Assembly: GCF_003324165.1 (NCBI RefSeq)
Contig: NW_025407840.1
Span: forward strand, 604,385-668,384
Source: Naegleria lovaniensis
Taxonomy: Eukaryota; Heterolobosea; Eutetramitea; Acrasida; Naegleriidae
Length of the DNA stretch: 64,000 nucleotides
Direction: 5' to 3'
Below the pieces are notes generated by a model. That model was not told the DNA's origin. It worked only from the letters and a program-made list of their open reading frames with translations, and ran no database searches. Shown one piece after another: positions 22,500 to 36,100 of the stretch (position 1 is the stretch's first letter; each line of letters begins with the position of its first letter). The position numbers and the translations under genes are program-made.

Positions 22500-22668
22500 T
22501 ATGATTCTTTGTTTGCGAGCTCCATAAGACGAATGATGAACAAGCTTGTGTTGCTCACTTTCAAGAGTTGTGCTGGTTGACTAGCAAATTCGTCCACATT
22601 TATGCTTTAAATCTGAAAGAAAATTGAAAGTTTTTAATGATGAACTCCTTAAAAGAACCTCTTAAGAT

Positions 22669-24867
22669 TTACAATTTAGAATCAACATAATCTGGCATGT
22701 AAACATAGCTATTCACAAGTTGTGCCCATTCCTCATCAGTTTTTGGAATTTCATTGGCATCCAATTGCGACATTCCTTCTTTCACACTTTGTTTTCCAAC
22801 TTCAACAGCAATCTTTTGAGCAATAGGTCTAATGTTTGTCAAACTTGGATACAAGAGACCCTTTTGCAATCTTTCTTCATCGGTGAGATCAGACAAAGTT
22901 TGTGCAGCTCTCAAAATCATATGATCGGTCACATGACGAGATCTCGACACCACTGCTCCCAATCCAAGAGCAGGGAAAATATACAAGTTATTTCCTTGAC
23001 TGAGTTGATAAGTCTTTCCATTATATTCCACATCATCAAATGGAGATCCAGATGCAAAGATTGCTCTTCCATCCGAATATTCAATAGCTTCTCTTGCAGT
23101 GCATTCTGAATTCTTGGTTGGATTGGACAATGCGAAAACAATTGGTTTTTCATTCAATTTGGAAACTTCCTCAATGACTTCCTTTGTGAACACTCCAGAT
23201 TGACCACACAATCCAATAATTGCAGTAGGTTTCACTTTCCTAATAATTTCCAACAAGGAATTGGATTGGAAATTACCCAAAGTTTCATCTCCCTTCTTGG
23301 CATACTTTTTCTTATGGTGTGGCATGTCATTGTAATCAGAACGAGTTTGTGTGACCAATCCTTTGGAATCTACCAAATAAACCCAATGTTCAGAGTCAGC
23401 TTCGATTTGTTCTTTTGGAACTCCATCTTGTTCTGCTTGAATTTTCATGACACCGAAACATTGATCGGCAACTCCGGTGGCAGCTGAACCAGCTCCCATG
23501 AAAAGTAATTTGTGTTGATACGCTCTTTTACCAGTAATTTTGGCAGCATTCAAAAATCCAGCAACTGTTGTGTGAACGTTGTAGTAAAAAGAGTCATCAA
23601 AAAATTTCTGAAATTCAAAAACATACCAATCACAGCTCCAGTTCCTTGAATATCGTCATTGAAACACAATTGCACATCTCTGTATTGATCCAATAAATCA
23701 AAACAAACATCATTAGAAAAATCTTCAAATTGTACCAAACAGTTAGGCCATTGCTTTTTCACACTACTCATAAATTCAGACATGAGCTCATAAAATTCAG
23801 GTCCTCTTACTCTCTTTCTTCTCAATCCCAAGTATAATTCATCAGCCAATAATCCTTCATTGTTCGTTCCAACATCGATCAAAATTGGAAGAGTTTTTTC
23901 TGGATGAAAACCAGCTGCAGCAACATAGAGATTGAGTTTACCAATTGGAATACCCATTCCATTGGCACCCAAATCTCCGAGACCGAGAATTCTGGAACCA
24001 TCCGAGACGACAATAATGTCAGGTGTCTTGTTCCAGTTTTTGAGAATTTCTGGAATGGATCCCTTATCTTCGAGAGAAATGTACATTCCTTGAGCAACAC
24101 GCCAAATTTGATCAAATTGGAGACAAGCATCACCAACCGTTGGTGTGTAGACTGTAGTATAGCATTTGACAGTTTGAAAAGTTGTCAAGAATTCATTTTG
24201 ACATTCAAATGCAAAAAAAATTAATGAAATGAAAAAATCATTCACACCACTTACCAATAGGCAACATTTCAACCATATTGTCCACTAACAATCTGAAAAA
24301 CAAGGTCTGATTTCGCATCTGCAAACTCATCAAATAAATATATTTATCCAAAGGATTCTTAAAAGAACGAAATTGTCGTAAAGCTCTCACTAATTGATGG
24401 GTAATGGTTTCCACACGAGGTGGCAATAAACCTCTCAAGCCAAATTTCTTTCGATCTTCAATGGTAAAAGCAGTGTCCTTGTTAAGGGCTGCACTGTGAA
24501 GAAAAACATGATTTTGAGGTTCCATTAGTATTAGTGGTTGTTGTTCTTGATAATTTCTAAAAATGGTATTGTCAGAATATTGTGACAAGGTTGTTTGGAA
24601 ACCAACATTTCGAGCAAGCAGATTCGACGATAATACACAACCACAACACGGGCATGAAAGAGTGGAAGTTGTAGATTCATTTAAATGACAAGTAGTGGAA
24701 TTGTTATGAATGGCCATGACAAATTTCGTTGAGGTTGATTCCGAGATCATCAAGATGATGAGCCAAGTAACAGAAAGAATACACGTAAGAGAAGCCATCA
24801 TGATTGAAAGGGTTGAGGGAAAAATCGTTAATTTGGAATGGATGGTAGTAGTAGTAGCAGGGATCAT
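22669..24867 (-). CDS. NAD(P)-dependent malic enzyme, three exons
   Basis: Oxidative decarboxylation of malate to pyruvate. Exons: start to 24255, 24151-23627 and 23564-22669, donors GTAAGT and GTATGT, phases 1 and 1. Signatures: LNKDTAFT, GLRGLLPP, then VYTPTVG right after the first splice, the catalytic Tyr block; GERILGLGDLG-type sequence SDGSRILGLGDLGANGMGIP; RVRGPEFYELM; FNDDIQGTGAV; GAGSAATG; FALSNPTKNSECTAREA. Length from the first domain residue to the stop is normal. The start is uncertain. ATGs at 24867, 24801 and 24717 are in frame, and the first would give a roughly 100-residue extension including a hydrophobic stretch (LTCILSVTWLIILM) ahead of the enzyme. Cofactor preference was not determined. 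Confidence 0.85.
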
Positions 24868-25115
24868 GATCGGAGAGAGAGAAAATGAAGTTCCGAACGA
24901 GAAAGTAGTGGATGGGAGGATGGCATTAATTTTAAAAGAAGAAGAACAGCACGGATGAACCAACACACGTGGAGAGAAATAAAGAGTGGAATGTGTGAGA
25001 GTTGAAACAGCACCATTCGTTCAGTTTCAATATTAATTGGGACAATGCACATCAACCAAGACCATATTTAGAAATAAATCCAGAATTGAAACATTGTCGA
25101 TGAAGTACAACAAAG

Positions 25116-25349
25116 ATGTTTCAATGGAATGATATGAAAACACACACGGATCAAATAGTAGATGCACAAGAGAGAAGGATGGAACCATTCACACCCAAGA
25201 AATGGATGTATCAACAATATGAATTTTCATCATCATTACGACGAGCCAAACAAATGTATAAACACCAAATCATTATAATATTATTACTGCACTCTGTTGT
25301 CATCATGATCTTCACCTACCTCTCTGTAGAGTTTGCAATTGCGAAATGA
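25116..25349 (+). CDS. Possible small tail-anchored protein, 77 residues
   Basis: Starts at an ATG and ends in a C-terminal hydrophobic helix (IIIILLLHSVVIMIFTYL) after a basic, aromatic stretch with PFTPKKWMYQQYEF. It is divergent from the malic enzyme gene. No family was recognised. Size, topology and basic matrix-like N-side would fit a mitochondrial inner-membrane accessory subunit. Confidence 0.45.
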   Translation: MFQWNDMKTHTDQIVDAQERRMEPFTPKKWMYQQYEFSSSLRRAKQMYKHQIIIILLLHSVVIMIFTYLSVEFAIAK

Positions 25350-25897
25350 TTTTTTTTCAAAATCCTTCCGCTTCACGATATGATGAAGGCTCATTTCGCA
25401 CATCGTTCTTTGGATCAGCACAACAGAAAACTGTGAGGAGCGTGCGTACTCGAAGAAGGTTCATATTGTAAAGTTGAGCTCAGCTTGAAGATGGTTGTTG
25501 CTAACGGCTAGTTGATGATGAAAGAACCCGTGTTTATTGCAATGATCATTTTCTCTGTCAAATTCCCAAAAGAGGCTATGGTTTTGTGGTGATGCTGCAA
25601 ATGAAAGCTCTCCACGCGTAGGATATATAATGGTTGTACAAGTATTAAATGAAAATAGGAATACAAATAATAATTAATGCATTGATGATCAGAAGAGTCA
25701 GAGAGTGCCACGACATGATTGCATTACAATACAAGTGGTTAAATGTGATACATGGTATGGAGGATCAAGAATGATGAACGGTTAAGCTAAATGATCATCC
25801 TGTTGATCAAATCTTGCGGAATCGGTTGATGATGGCGACGTCTCTGTGAATCTCCTGATCAATAATGAATACGAGATCGTGTTGATCTCTATACTTC
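25350..25897. other. Intergenic, no gene seen
   Basis: No coding frame or RNA gene was recognised in this AT-rich spacer. Confidence 0.4.
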
Positions 25898-25999
25898 TTA
25901 ATGCTTCTTGTTATCCTTTGGAGCTGTAGTAGTCCAGGTGATGGTAGCCACAACGACACTGAAGGCACCGAGCACGACAGCAGATCTTGGAATGAGCAT
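25898..25999 (-). CDS. Possible 33-residue hydrophobic micropeptide
   Basis: ATG to TAA encodes MLIPRSAVVLGAFSVVVATI followed by a Trp/Thr segment and a Lys-rich end (KDNKKH). One membrane helix with a basic tail. Codon use is like that of neighbouring genes. It resembles the very small subunits of respiratory complexes. Chance cannot be excluded at this length. Confidence 0.4.
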   Translation of the reverse strand: MLIPRSAVVLGAFSVVVATITWTTTAPKDNKKH

Positions 26000-26179
26000 G
26001 GTTGACGTAGACAGGTTATGTAATTTTTTTAAAATAGGAACGGAAAGATTTACAATCAACCAGGCTTGATCAAGAGCGGTTGACCAAATGCAATTAAATT
26101 AAGGTAAATTTCATGCACTTTCGAACAAAATCATGGTGGAACCTTTGTATTTACATTTTCTCTCAAAGGGGATATTATT

Positions 26180-28741
26180 TCATTTCTGTTCTTCTTCTTT
26201 AGGTTGAGAGAAGGATTGCAAAATATTGGGTGAAGAAAAATTATTTGGGTCCTTACCAAGGAAAGGAGTGTTGGAGATTGGGAAAATTGGATCAGAGCTA
26301 TCGAATATCTTGAAAACACTAGGGGTACTGTTTTGTGACTCCACATTTTGAATGATAGACGGAATGCTAGGAAGACTTGGTGTTTCTTTTTTAGAGTCTG
26401 CTTGCACTTTTGGTATGTCTTGACTGAACATGTCAATTGGGAAAGGTTTGAAAACAATAGAGGAGGGATTGTTCGGTGTTGTTGTTGTTGATGCTGTGGC
26501 TGGCTCTCCCACAGAAGCAACACTGCTACTTCCTGATGACGTTTTTGGAGTGGAGAAGAACAAACGGTCAACATTCGGTGAAGTGTGAAGCATTTCGTGG
26601 AGCGTGTGTGGAGGAAGTTGAGTTTGATGTTGTGCTGTTGTTGACGTGGATTGTGCCGAATGATGGGTCTGTGAAGGCACTTGAAGTGTCATTGAGGGCG
26701 AAGTGGATTGCTGATAAGATGGCGATTGTTTAGACATTCCATATCTCAATATTATTTGCTCGAGTTCATGAACTTTTTCCTCCAAAAACTGTACTCGTTG
26801 TTTCAATTCTTCATATTGACCTTGCTGATGTTGTTCATTTCGATATGAATGAGCTGAGGATGCCACATGTTCTGAAGCTGTTGTGGTCATGTGATGAGAA
26901 GGATGGTGAGGCGGCATGTAATGAGCAGTTGTGTTGTTGAGAACATTAGATATCGGAAAATGTGAAGGATGACCAGCTGTAACTGCATTGTTTGAATGAT
27001 GTGCATGATACATGTTGGGATGCGAGGAAGGGAAATTGCCAACTCTGTAAGGGCTTGGAATTTCCTTGCTAATACTATTGCTTGTTGTTGTGGCCACAGT
27101 TGGAACATTGACTGGACTACCATTTCCACGTCTTTTCTTGGGAGGTAGTTGTTCTGAGGTATTATTGGGTGAAGAGTCGTTAGAGGGAGAAGCAGCAGGT
27201 TTGACATTGGGCCAATTCAATGACACTGGTTGTGGCGGTTGTTGTGAATTGCTGTCATGCATGTTTGAAGATGAGGCTGATTGTTTTTTAAATTTTCTAA
27301 CCTCCATTTCAGTTCTTGTTCTTGATCGAATCCAAAATAAATCACTGTGTATGGAAACACGAGAGTCGGCGAATGTTCATGTGGTGTGAAATAATTTGAA
27401 TTAAGGGAATGTACCAATTTGTGTTAGGAATGAATTAACAAAAATGATAAATAAATTATTTTGCCAAATGGTTCACGAAAAGTGTCACATCACAAGGGAT
27501 TTGATTATATATGTGAAAAATATAACATACCTCACTGCAATAATTTGTTCCATTTCCGGATTTCCCTTAAATCGAATCACTTGAACCTGACCTGTCTTGG
27601 TTTTGCAATCCCGTCCTCTCACTCTTGGTACCTTAAGAGATGCAATAATTTTACTTTTTGGCATATTTTCTTGACATGGTTGCTCTGAAAGTAATTCAAA
27701 AGATTCCAACATTCCAGCTTGTGTGAAATCGGTTGCTTGAAAATCCTCACTCACATCATCTTGATCTTTCTTCTTGTTCTTTTTCTTTGGCTTTTTCTTT
27801 TGAGTATCATCATTTTGGTCATCCTCTGACGCCAAATCGTCAGCATTGGTATCATCATTTTCATTATCACCACCTCCGTCTTTCTTCTTCTTTCGTTTGT
27901 TTGAAGTGCTTGTGCTGCCTCCATTGCCCAACAAATGAACCAATCGCGCCGTGCAGTTTTGAAATATTCCAGGTTGATGATTGCCACTCACCAAATCGCA
28001 GCTCACCACCAAAACATCACTCACGTACACACTATGTGTTGTTTGTGGTGCTCCACGTCTGTCATTGGGTTTGAAGCCATGTGGCTCACATGTTAAGCTT
28101 GCCGAATCCATGGTGAATATCCCTTCTGGCGTTTTGAGTAATGAATTGTACACTCGAAGTTTGGGTTCTGCCGAATTATTGCTCATGTTATTATTGCTGT
28201 TGCTGTTGTTGAAATTCGAGTGTGGTTGCTGTGAGACAGAAGGTGAATGCTGGGGTTGTGAGGATGTACTATTGGAGGTTGTTTGGGGAGGATTGGGCTG
28301 TGCTGATTGAGAGTTTGTTGGGTAGGAGGAGGATGTGGGAATGATAAAGGAAGACGGATGTTGATGGTTTGGTTGTTGTTGTTGTTGTGATGATAGATGA
28401 TGGTTAGAAGAGATTGTTGGAATCATGGAGTGTTGTTGAGCTGGCAATGATGATGGTATCACTGATGATAGTGCAGCACCTGCGCGTGTTTGGGGATGAT
28501 AAACCGATGATGAATAATTGTTGTTATGAGAAGATGGATGATGATGATTCACCAGGAGAGGAGCCGTTGATGAGCTTGGAAGAAGGATGTTCCCGCTTGA
28601 ACTCGTGGAGGATAAAGCTGCAATACCTACAGGTTGCGGGTAATGATGATGATTGGAATAGTGATACTGCTGCTGGTTCTGATGATGCGGGTTGCTGTTG
28701 TGGTGATAATTATTTGTTGTTGTGGTCGTTGTTGAATTCAT
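26180..28741 (-). CDS. Q/N/S/H-rich probable nuclear protein with a short coiled coil
   Basis: Two exons: 28741-27531 and 27344-26180, donor GTATGT, acceptor ACACAG, phase 2, total 791 residues. The N-terminal 190 residues are His/Asn/Gln/Ser low complexity. A folded-looking region follows (about 190-280) with TPEGIFTMDSASLTCEPHG and TTHSVYVSDVLVVSCDL. Then come a lysine-rich acidic linker (KRKKKKDGG) and a second ordered block, KIIASLKVPRVRGRDC. The splice joins it to SDLFWIRSRTRTEMEVRKFK, which is very basic. Farther on, a leucine-zipper-like stretch (LKQRVQFLEEKVHELEQIIL) precedes Ser/Thr/Gln-rich sequence. A transcription regulator is plausible; no named domain was recognised. Confidence 0.75.
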
Positions 28742-30168
28742 TATGTGCTACTTGGTGGATGACTTATTGTAAATTATTTACGGCAACGATCCCAAAGTAC
28801 TGTATTAGCAATGTGAAGATTCTGTGTTTGTTTTACACCGCGGTTCAAGGAGAATTTGATTGCGGTGAGCTGCTACTTTCTAGTGCTGATGTTAGTGATG
28901 GTTACTTTTGGATTAACTTCGGAGTGAGTGTGGTTCGGTTGTTGGTTATCTTTTGTTATTGGAAGAGAGATGTAACAATTTCTCGATTTGTGAATGAATT
29001 GTTGATGGTAACAAATTAAAAGGTGGTAGTGGTGTGATGGACTACTTTCAGAATCCTTTCATTGGAACACACAAAATTGAACACAAGCGAACGGAACTTT
29101 CAAAAAGTGATTGTTGGGTCGTTCAAAGAAAATCAAAGCGCTATTTTTTTTTGAAGACCATGCGAATTATGCGGGTTTTCTTTCTAAGGGTGCTGTTCGC
29201 AGTGGTAGGGTAAATTCTTCTTTTACAGCCTTTTCGCCCGAATGGTTGCATAGAAGTAACAGCTCTGTGAACTCCTTGTTTTGAACTTTGGCAAAGGTAC
29301 TTGGTTGACCAGACACAAAAAATTGCTCACTTCACTTTCAAATGTCGGAATTTGTTGCCAATCCAGCATTGCATCATCAAACGAGTTCATCATAGTCGTC
29401 AACAGTGAAAATTCCTCACGAGTACTATCGTTACGACGACGTCTCGCACTTGTTATGAGACCGCTGATGGACTTGTATATTGTTTAATTAAACTATTCAT
29501 CATATGGAAAAACAATATTCAAGTCGGAACAGCCGTATAATAGAGTTGATAATAGACCTGCTCATTCACTTTAATCTCTGCATCATCAGAGAAAAACCCA
29601 TTGCAATACCCTTTGACTCCGACGAATGGAAAGGCTCTCCAATTTTCAAAAACATCATTCCGATAAATCAGTTCGTTTGATCTCGTTATAGACAAAAAGA
29701 ACAAGGTGTTGAGTTTCAAATTATTCCTGATTTATTCCTGAAAAGGGAGTATACGACCACAATTGTCTTGTCAATACATACCCAATGTTTACAGGAATTG
29801 CAGATACTGTAAAATCTCGCCCGTAAGCAACAATCGAGGGTAAATGATTGTTTTGGCAAAAAAAGTGCTTATGTTCACCTGCATTTCTCAACATATACAC
29901 ATTTAACGGCTATTTTATTAGCGAAGTTTGATGTTGATATCACAGAGGAGAGTTCCGATTTCATCGTAACACATTCTCTAAAGTGATGAGAAGTTGATTG
30001 AATGTATTAATAAGCTTTATTTAATACTCTGATCATCAGAGCAATCAATGCTACACTGCTAGCGCTGTGCGTGAGGTAATTGAGAGATGTGCTATTTTTT
30101 TGGGTGCTACGGCAACGTTCTACAGTCGAGATTTACAGTAAATGTCGATGAAACAAGCTCACTAAAAA
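28742..30168. other. Long intergenic region between divergent genes
   Basis: About 1.4 kb between the Q/N-rich protein gene (minus) and the cyclase gene (plus). One minus-strand frame (29719-29519, SNELIYRNDVFENWRAFPFV) looks somewhat protein-like but has no ATG and no context. Otherwise nothing was recognised. It may hold the two promoters and long leaders. Confidence 0.45.
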
Positions 30169-33100
30169 ATGCTTCTCCATTCCAGCCTCAATCCAGTAGG
30201 AATGAACACGACAACTGGTAGTAGTGGTGCTACGCCAGCCTCTGCTCAAACCAACAGCAATGCTCCCAACCTGGTTGTGGTTGAAAGTAGTAAGGCAGCA
30301 CAACTTGGGGTCATGATGCCAGTCTCTGCTCGAGGCGGTGGTGGAAATGTACTATTTGTGAGCGACTCTCAGCAACAACGAAAACGATCCAACTCGTTAG
30401 CACCCAATGCGAATGTAGATTCCATACTCCCTCCGTCCTCTTCTTTCAATAGTACTAGTAATATTTTGATTAATACTAGAATGTCCACGGGGTCTTTAAA
30501 TGAGGCCGTGTATGGCCAAGAGGATGGAACAAAACAAGCACATTCTTCAGGCCCATTGAGCGTAACCATGTCCCACGGATTACGTTCGGAAACGGGCACC
30601 TCACGATCCTATTCCTCTACACGATCCTCACTCTTGTCCTCGGAGGTGTTGAGATCATTCGAGGAGAACATTATTACGTTTGTGGTCAGTTTGCAACAAA
30701 ACTGCTTTTTTAAGGCTTCCTCTGCACATAACCAAAAATCAGCATGGAGTTCAAAAAAGAGGCTTTCTAGCTCATTTTCACGATTTCTTACTTGGAACAA
30801 TGTTGGATATGCTCTGTTTTACTTGTATCTCATGATTTCAACGTTGAGTCTTTCCGTGCCTTATGAAGATCGAAGTAGTTATCATTGGGGAGATTGGGGA
30901 GTTTATATCATGCTGGTAAGTTGGTTTTCTCGGGAAATAGTAACAATCGATGTACATCACTACTTGATGCCTTCAATTTGTGCTCAACAATACATGACAG
31001 GTATTTGGATTCTGCAGGACGTGGCTCATGGAGATGGTTCCCTATATAGGAATTATTGTGATCAGTGGCGCTTTGCTGCTTATTATTGCAATCGGATCCA
31101 TCTTGTTTTATGTGCTTTATAGGCTTTCCAAAAGCGGATCTCGCTATACCAAAACACTACAGGCAATCACAAACGTTCTCTTTGTCTTTCTCACAGTCAT
31201 TCATCTTCCTTCAACTCACATCCTTACATCGTTTTTTAATTGTGATTTTAATACCATGACTTTGGTAAGATTTAAACCTGAAAGTTGTCAAACGACCACA
31301 AATTATGTGCTCATTATTCTTTCTGCGATAACTCTTGCACTTCAACTAATTATTACTCAATTTGGAGTATTGTTTTTTATTGATTTGAGCCCTCTGTCAG
31401 ATACTTTTTCCAATATATCCAACCCTATACTCATAATGTATCTGGTATTAACAAACCAGATTTATTGGATTGCTGTACAGTTAGTTCCATTTCAGTTCAG
31501 TTTTGTATTGCCAATTGTATCCATACTCATTTCACTTATTTTCATAATCTACTTGTTCTATAGCGTTCCTTGTTTTACCAGGTGGGAAAATTCTATTTGG
31601 GCAGGTTTTGGGTTTGCAAGACTTGGTTTCTCGATAGCTACTCTTTTATTGACTACAATTGGAACAGGAATGAGACAAGATGACGCAAACATTCTTGGAG
31701 TGTCGATTGCAAGTTCATCTTTTATATTCGCACTTGTATTATTTGTTATTGGATTTTCAATTATGGAAATATATACAAGACGTGTCTACAGTTCGATCAG
31801 AGATTTAATTGCTCTGTACTTGGTAACAGATGACAACATGAATGGATGGAAACAAGCACCTGAACCCCACTTGATTTCTTCTCTTTGCCAAATCATTGAT
31901 GAAGAAAACAAATACAGGAATGTCAACTTATTTTTGAGGTTTGTCATGCCTCTGGGAAAACATTCATCATTGGTTTATAAGCATCCAGATTTCAATTTAG
32001 CATTATACTTTGTGAAGGGATCAATTTCTCAAAAAACATTTCATGACATTGATTTGTTTATTTCTGCAGCAACTTTACTATCAAACTTTGTTCAAGATGA
32101 TATCAACATCTCTGTTTTCTCTTCCACCTTGCTAAACAGAGCGTTAAAGTTACACCCAACTGTTATCAAACGATACTTTATTCATTTAAGGATTAAGGAA
32201 ATGGAGATTCGTTCTACACAATCACTGGGAGGAAAAAAGAAAGGCACTTTAGAAATGAAAACAATTCTTCAAAAGTTGGAACACAAACAGCAAAAATTGA
32301 AACATTTACACAAGTTATTTTGGAAAGAATTGATGAACGAAATAATTTCAGAGTCGAAAATTATTTCCATTAACCAGCAAATTGAAATTGTAACAGATGA
32401 ATGTGAGGTTTTGTTTAGCACTCTCATGATTAATTTTGGAAGCGACAAATCCGCAATTAGAGGTATGTGACTTAAAAGGATTTTATTGTAGGCTTTTTCT
32501 CACACTTATCTGCTGTTTCATAGCCTACGCTCAATTCTTGGATAACTTTCTCTTTCAAAAGGAAAGCGCAGCAGAATTGTTCAACGAAGCAAGTTTAATT
32601 GAGGAAGAAGAATCAAAAAAAGCAGTCCAATCACGAAGACCAACAGTGAAATCAAATAGAATCATGCCTCTCCCAACTACTCACGCTGACGAGCTTAGTG
32701 AAAAAAAAGTTGAGCGCGAAGACTTGTTTGATGAAGAAATTGATGAAGATAGCTTTGGAGGATCTTCTGACGTTATTCCATCATCTCAGAAAAAGGAAAT
32801 ACTTTTCAGAAGGTTTGTACACTCGTTTGCATCATTCAAGTTGGACTAATTATGACTTTTTAAGTGCTTTATTGTCGAGAGAGGATCACAAAATAGTTTA
32901 CATCTCTTTGTTATTGTTCGTTGCCCTTTGTGTTACAATGCTCGTTGTTGGATTGGTGATTAATATTACATTCTCAAATGAAATTTCCTCCAAGGTGTTT
33001 CTTGTGAACCAAGGTATGTAAATTTCTATTGAACAGAGCCTTGTTGAATATTTCATTATGTATATGGAAATTGATTTCAGCCTGTACCATGAACTCAGTT

Positions 33101-36100
33101 AGCCACTTAATTGCATCAGGTATTCGCTCGCTACAGTCTACCATAAAATACAAAGGCATCAATGACACAGGTTTGATGGTATCATTCAGAGCACACAAAG
33201 ATCGGCTAATAGTCCTTCAAGACAAGGCCAAAATAGTTCAAAGTTTATCCAAATCTGTTGGTATATTTACAACAGAAATGAAGTATGATTTTACGGCAGA
33301 TAGTGTGTCGTTGAAAATGCCAATAGTTGCCAAGACTCAAACTCTCGAATATGAACTCAAAAATACTTCGCTGTCTGAGACAACCAAGTTGTTAGTTACA
33401 AATATTGACACACTACTTGGATCAACCATTCAACAGTACAATCTAACACATGAATCCTATGTATTCTTATTTTTTTGGTTGAACAGAGAGCCCTTAAAGG
33501 ATGCTTATGAAAAGTTTTGTGTCAATTTTATTGATAGGAATCAAATTGTAGCAATGGAAAGAAGAATGATCTACATTATTTTAGCTGTGTGTATTAATGT
33601 TATAATGTTGCTAATGAGCGCTTTATTTTTAGTTGCCATCAATATTCACCTTCGTAAAATATTTAAGGTGGTAAGATTGTTTAAACATATTGATAAGGAT
33701 CAAGTAGGTGCAGTCTTTCATAAGCTTGACACGAATACCAAAGACAATATCCAAAAGATTGACAGTGCAAACTTTACACCTATGAAGATTATTCTACTCG
33801 CAATATTGGCAATAGTGATTTGTTTCTTCTTGTCATCCTCATTGATTATGGCCGAATTTTTTTTGAACTTGGACGATTCCTACATAGCCATGTTGAACGT
33901 TGCTGAGGCTACACGAGTATTAATGCATAGCCAGGTCGTAAACTTTGGTTTGGATGAGATTGTGTTTGACCAGAATATGCAACCAGGAGAAAATGAAATT
34001 TATTTTGCGAGTAACAAGGTCTATTTGGCTAAATCTATAGATGCATGGAATAATTTGATATATGGAGCTGCCTTTAACGGTCACCGTTCTATTCTTTCTG
34101 AAAATATAGACTCAGTAATGTCGCACAAGAATTGTTCGGCAACTGACTATTCTTGCTTTGGGCTGGATCAGCTGCTTGACCTATTATCATCACAAGCAGA
34201 TGAAATGAACAATCAAGCCTATCACCGGTTGTACAGTCCCCCTATTCTTTTTGATAGATTCATGCAATTTTATAGTGCGAGCAAAATAATGGCCTACAAG
34301 CTCTATGCATTTATTGATGCGTATGTTGCGTTACACCAAAGCCCCTCTCGTGTACTTACAGGAATATTTGCAACTTTTGGATTTGTTTCGTTGCTTGCTC
34401 TCACATATTTTACTAACAGTCAATTGCAACAATATTGGGGTCAACTTAATCAACTCAGAGCATTGTTATGCTATGTGAATTGGGAGACATTAGATAACAA
34501 TGACCAACTCAGAGAATATGCTCTACATTTCCAATTCGCCACCAAAAAGAGCACCTCCAAAAAAGGAAAGTTTGGTAGATTATTTTCCTTAATATCTCCA
34601 GTCTCAGATAATGAGGATGAGCAAGCATTTGCACAAGTTAAAGCTGTATTGGATAGTACTGTGGAGGGATCAATCATTTGTAATGTCGACGGATCTATTA
34701 AGTTTTTCAATCAAGCAGCTCAAGATATGTTCGGTTTTCGACAATCAGAGGTAAGTCAATTATTTCCCCAGTTTTGATTGTAATACTTTGACTTTGTCAG
34801 GTGGTTGGAACGAAAATTTCAAATCTCTTCTCAAAGAAACAAGTTATTGAAAAAATAGAAGCAACTATTGAGCGGATGAAAAAAGCAACAACTAATTTTG
34901 GAGAGACTTTCGAAAAACTAAAGGCAAGAAGGAAAAATGGAAAAACTTTTCCTTTGAGAGCAAATTTTTGCGTGAGCGTAATTAATGGAGACAATGAAAA
35001 AACAAAGAAATTAATCATTAGCTGTTTTATGAAAGACATCACAACAGAATTGAAACATTCAATACTAATCGCACAGGAGAAAGCTAAATCTGAGGCTTTA
35101 TTGTTGAATATTTTACCTCTTCCTGTTGCAAATCGTCTGAAAGCAGGAGAAAAGAATATCTATGAAAATATTAAGGTGAGTGGGTGATGATGGTCAACTA
35201 TTTTAATATTGATTTTTGCTACCATTTTCAAAATTATGAACGATGAATTTACACCAATTAGGATGTCACTTGTTTATTTTCAGATATTGTCGGATTTACC
35301 AGCATGAGCAGCAAATTAGAGCCTAATCAAGTTGTAGAAATGCTCAACATTATTGTTAATCAATTTGACCTTTTGTGTGATCGACTTGGCTTGGAAAAGA
35401 TTAAAACCATCGGAGATGCTTATTTCTTAGCAGGTGAGTACTTACGAGGTTGACCAATGTATATTTCAACTTATTATAAATCGCAGGTGGTTTACATAAC
35501 AAGGAGACAGATCATCCTGAGAAGGTGTTACTATTTGCATGTGGCCAATTCTCCATTCTTTACAATTACAATGTAAAACGAAATGCAAATCTGAATGTTC
35601 GAGTTGGCATTCACACTGGAAGGTATGTTCTTTCATTATGGGCAACTTTGTAATCATTTTTCTTTTTCGCTACAAATTAGTGTTACGGCTGGAGTGTTGG
35701 GTTCTTCAAAATTCAGCTACGACTTGTGGGGTGGTAAGTTGATTGATATTTCCTCCAATTATTGGTGATAATATTATTTTGAAACTGATCTGTTAAATAG
35801 ACACTGTGAACACAGCGTCACGTATGGAATCAACTGGTATTGGTGGTAGAATTCAAATCTCTCGTCAAACCTATGAGCGAGTATATGATTTGTATGAATT
35901 TGAATCAAGAGAAGTGGAAGGTAAGTTTATCAGCGAGTGAATGTGAATTTATCTAAATTGCTATGATCTTTTTGAATCTTATTATTAACATGTGACGAAA
36001 AATTGCAGTCAAAGGAAAAGGTCTTCAAACGACATATCTACTCATGCAAAAGTATCACCAAAATCCAGATCCTCAAGCTGAAGCGTTCAATGCTGACAAG

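Noticed and set aside
22178-22597. Minus-strand Phe/Ser-rich frame overlapping the FANCI 3' end
   Set aside because: It is the antisense of lysine-rich KKK runs; composition shows a shadow frame.
27733-29019. Plus-strand frames opposite the Q/N/S-rich protein
   Set aside because: They mirror trinucleotide-rich coding sequence on the other strand and lack independent features.
32811-32850. 28-nt intron (GTTTGT to TTCAAG) in the cyclase gene
   Set aside because: It would keep the frame but is too short; a 52-nt intron with a CTAAT-like branch site and TTTTTAAG acceptor also keeps it.
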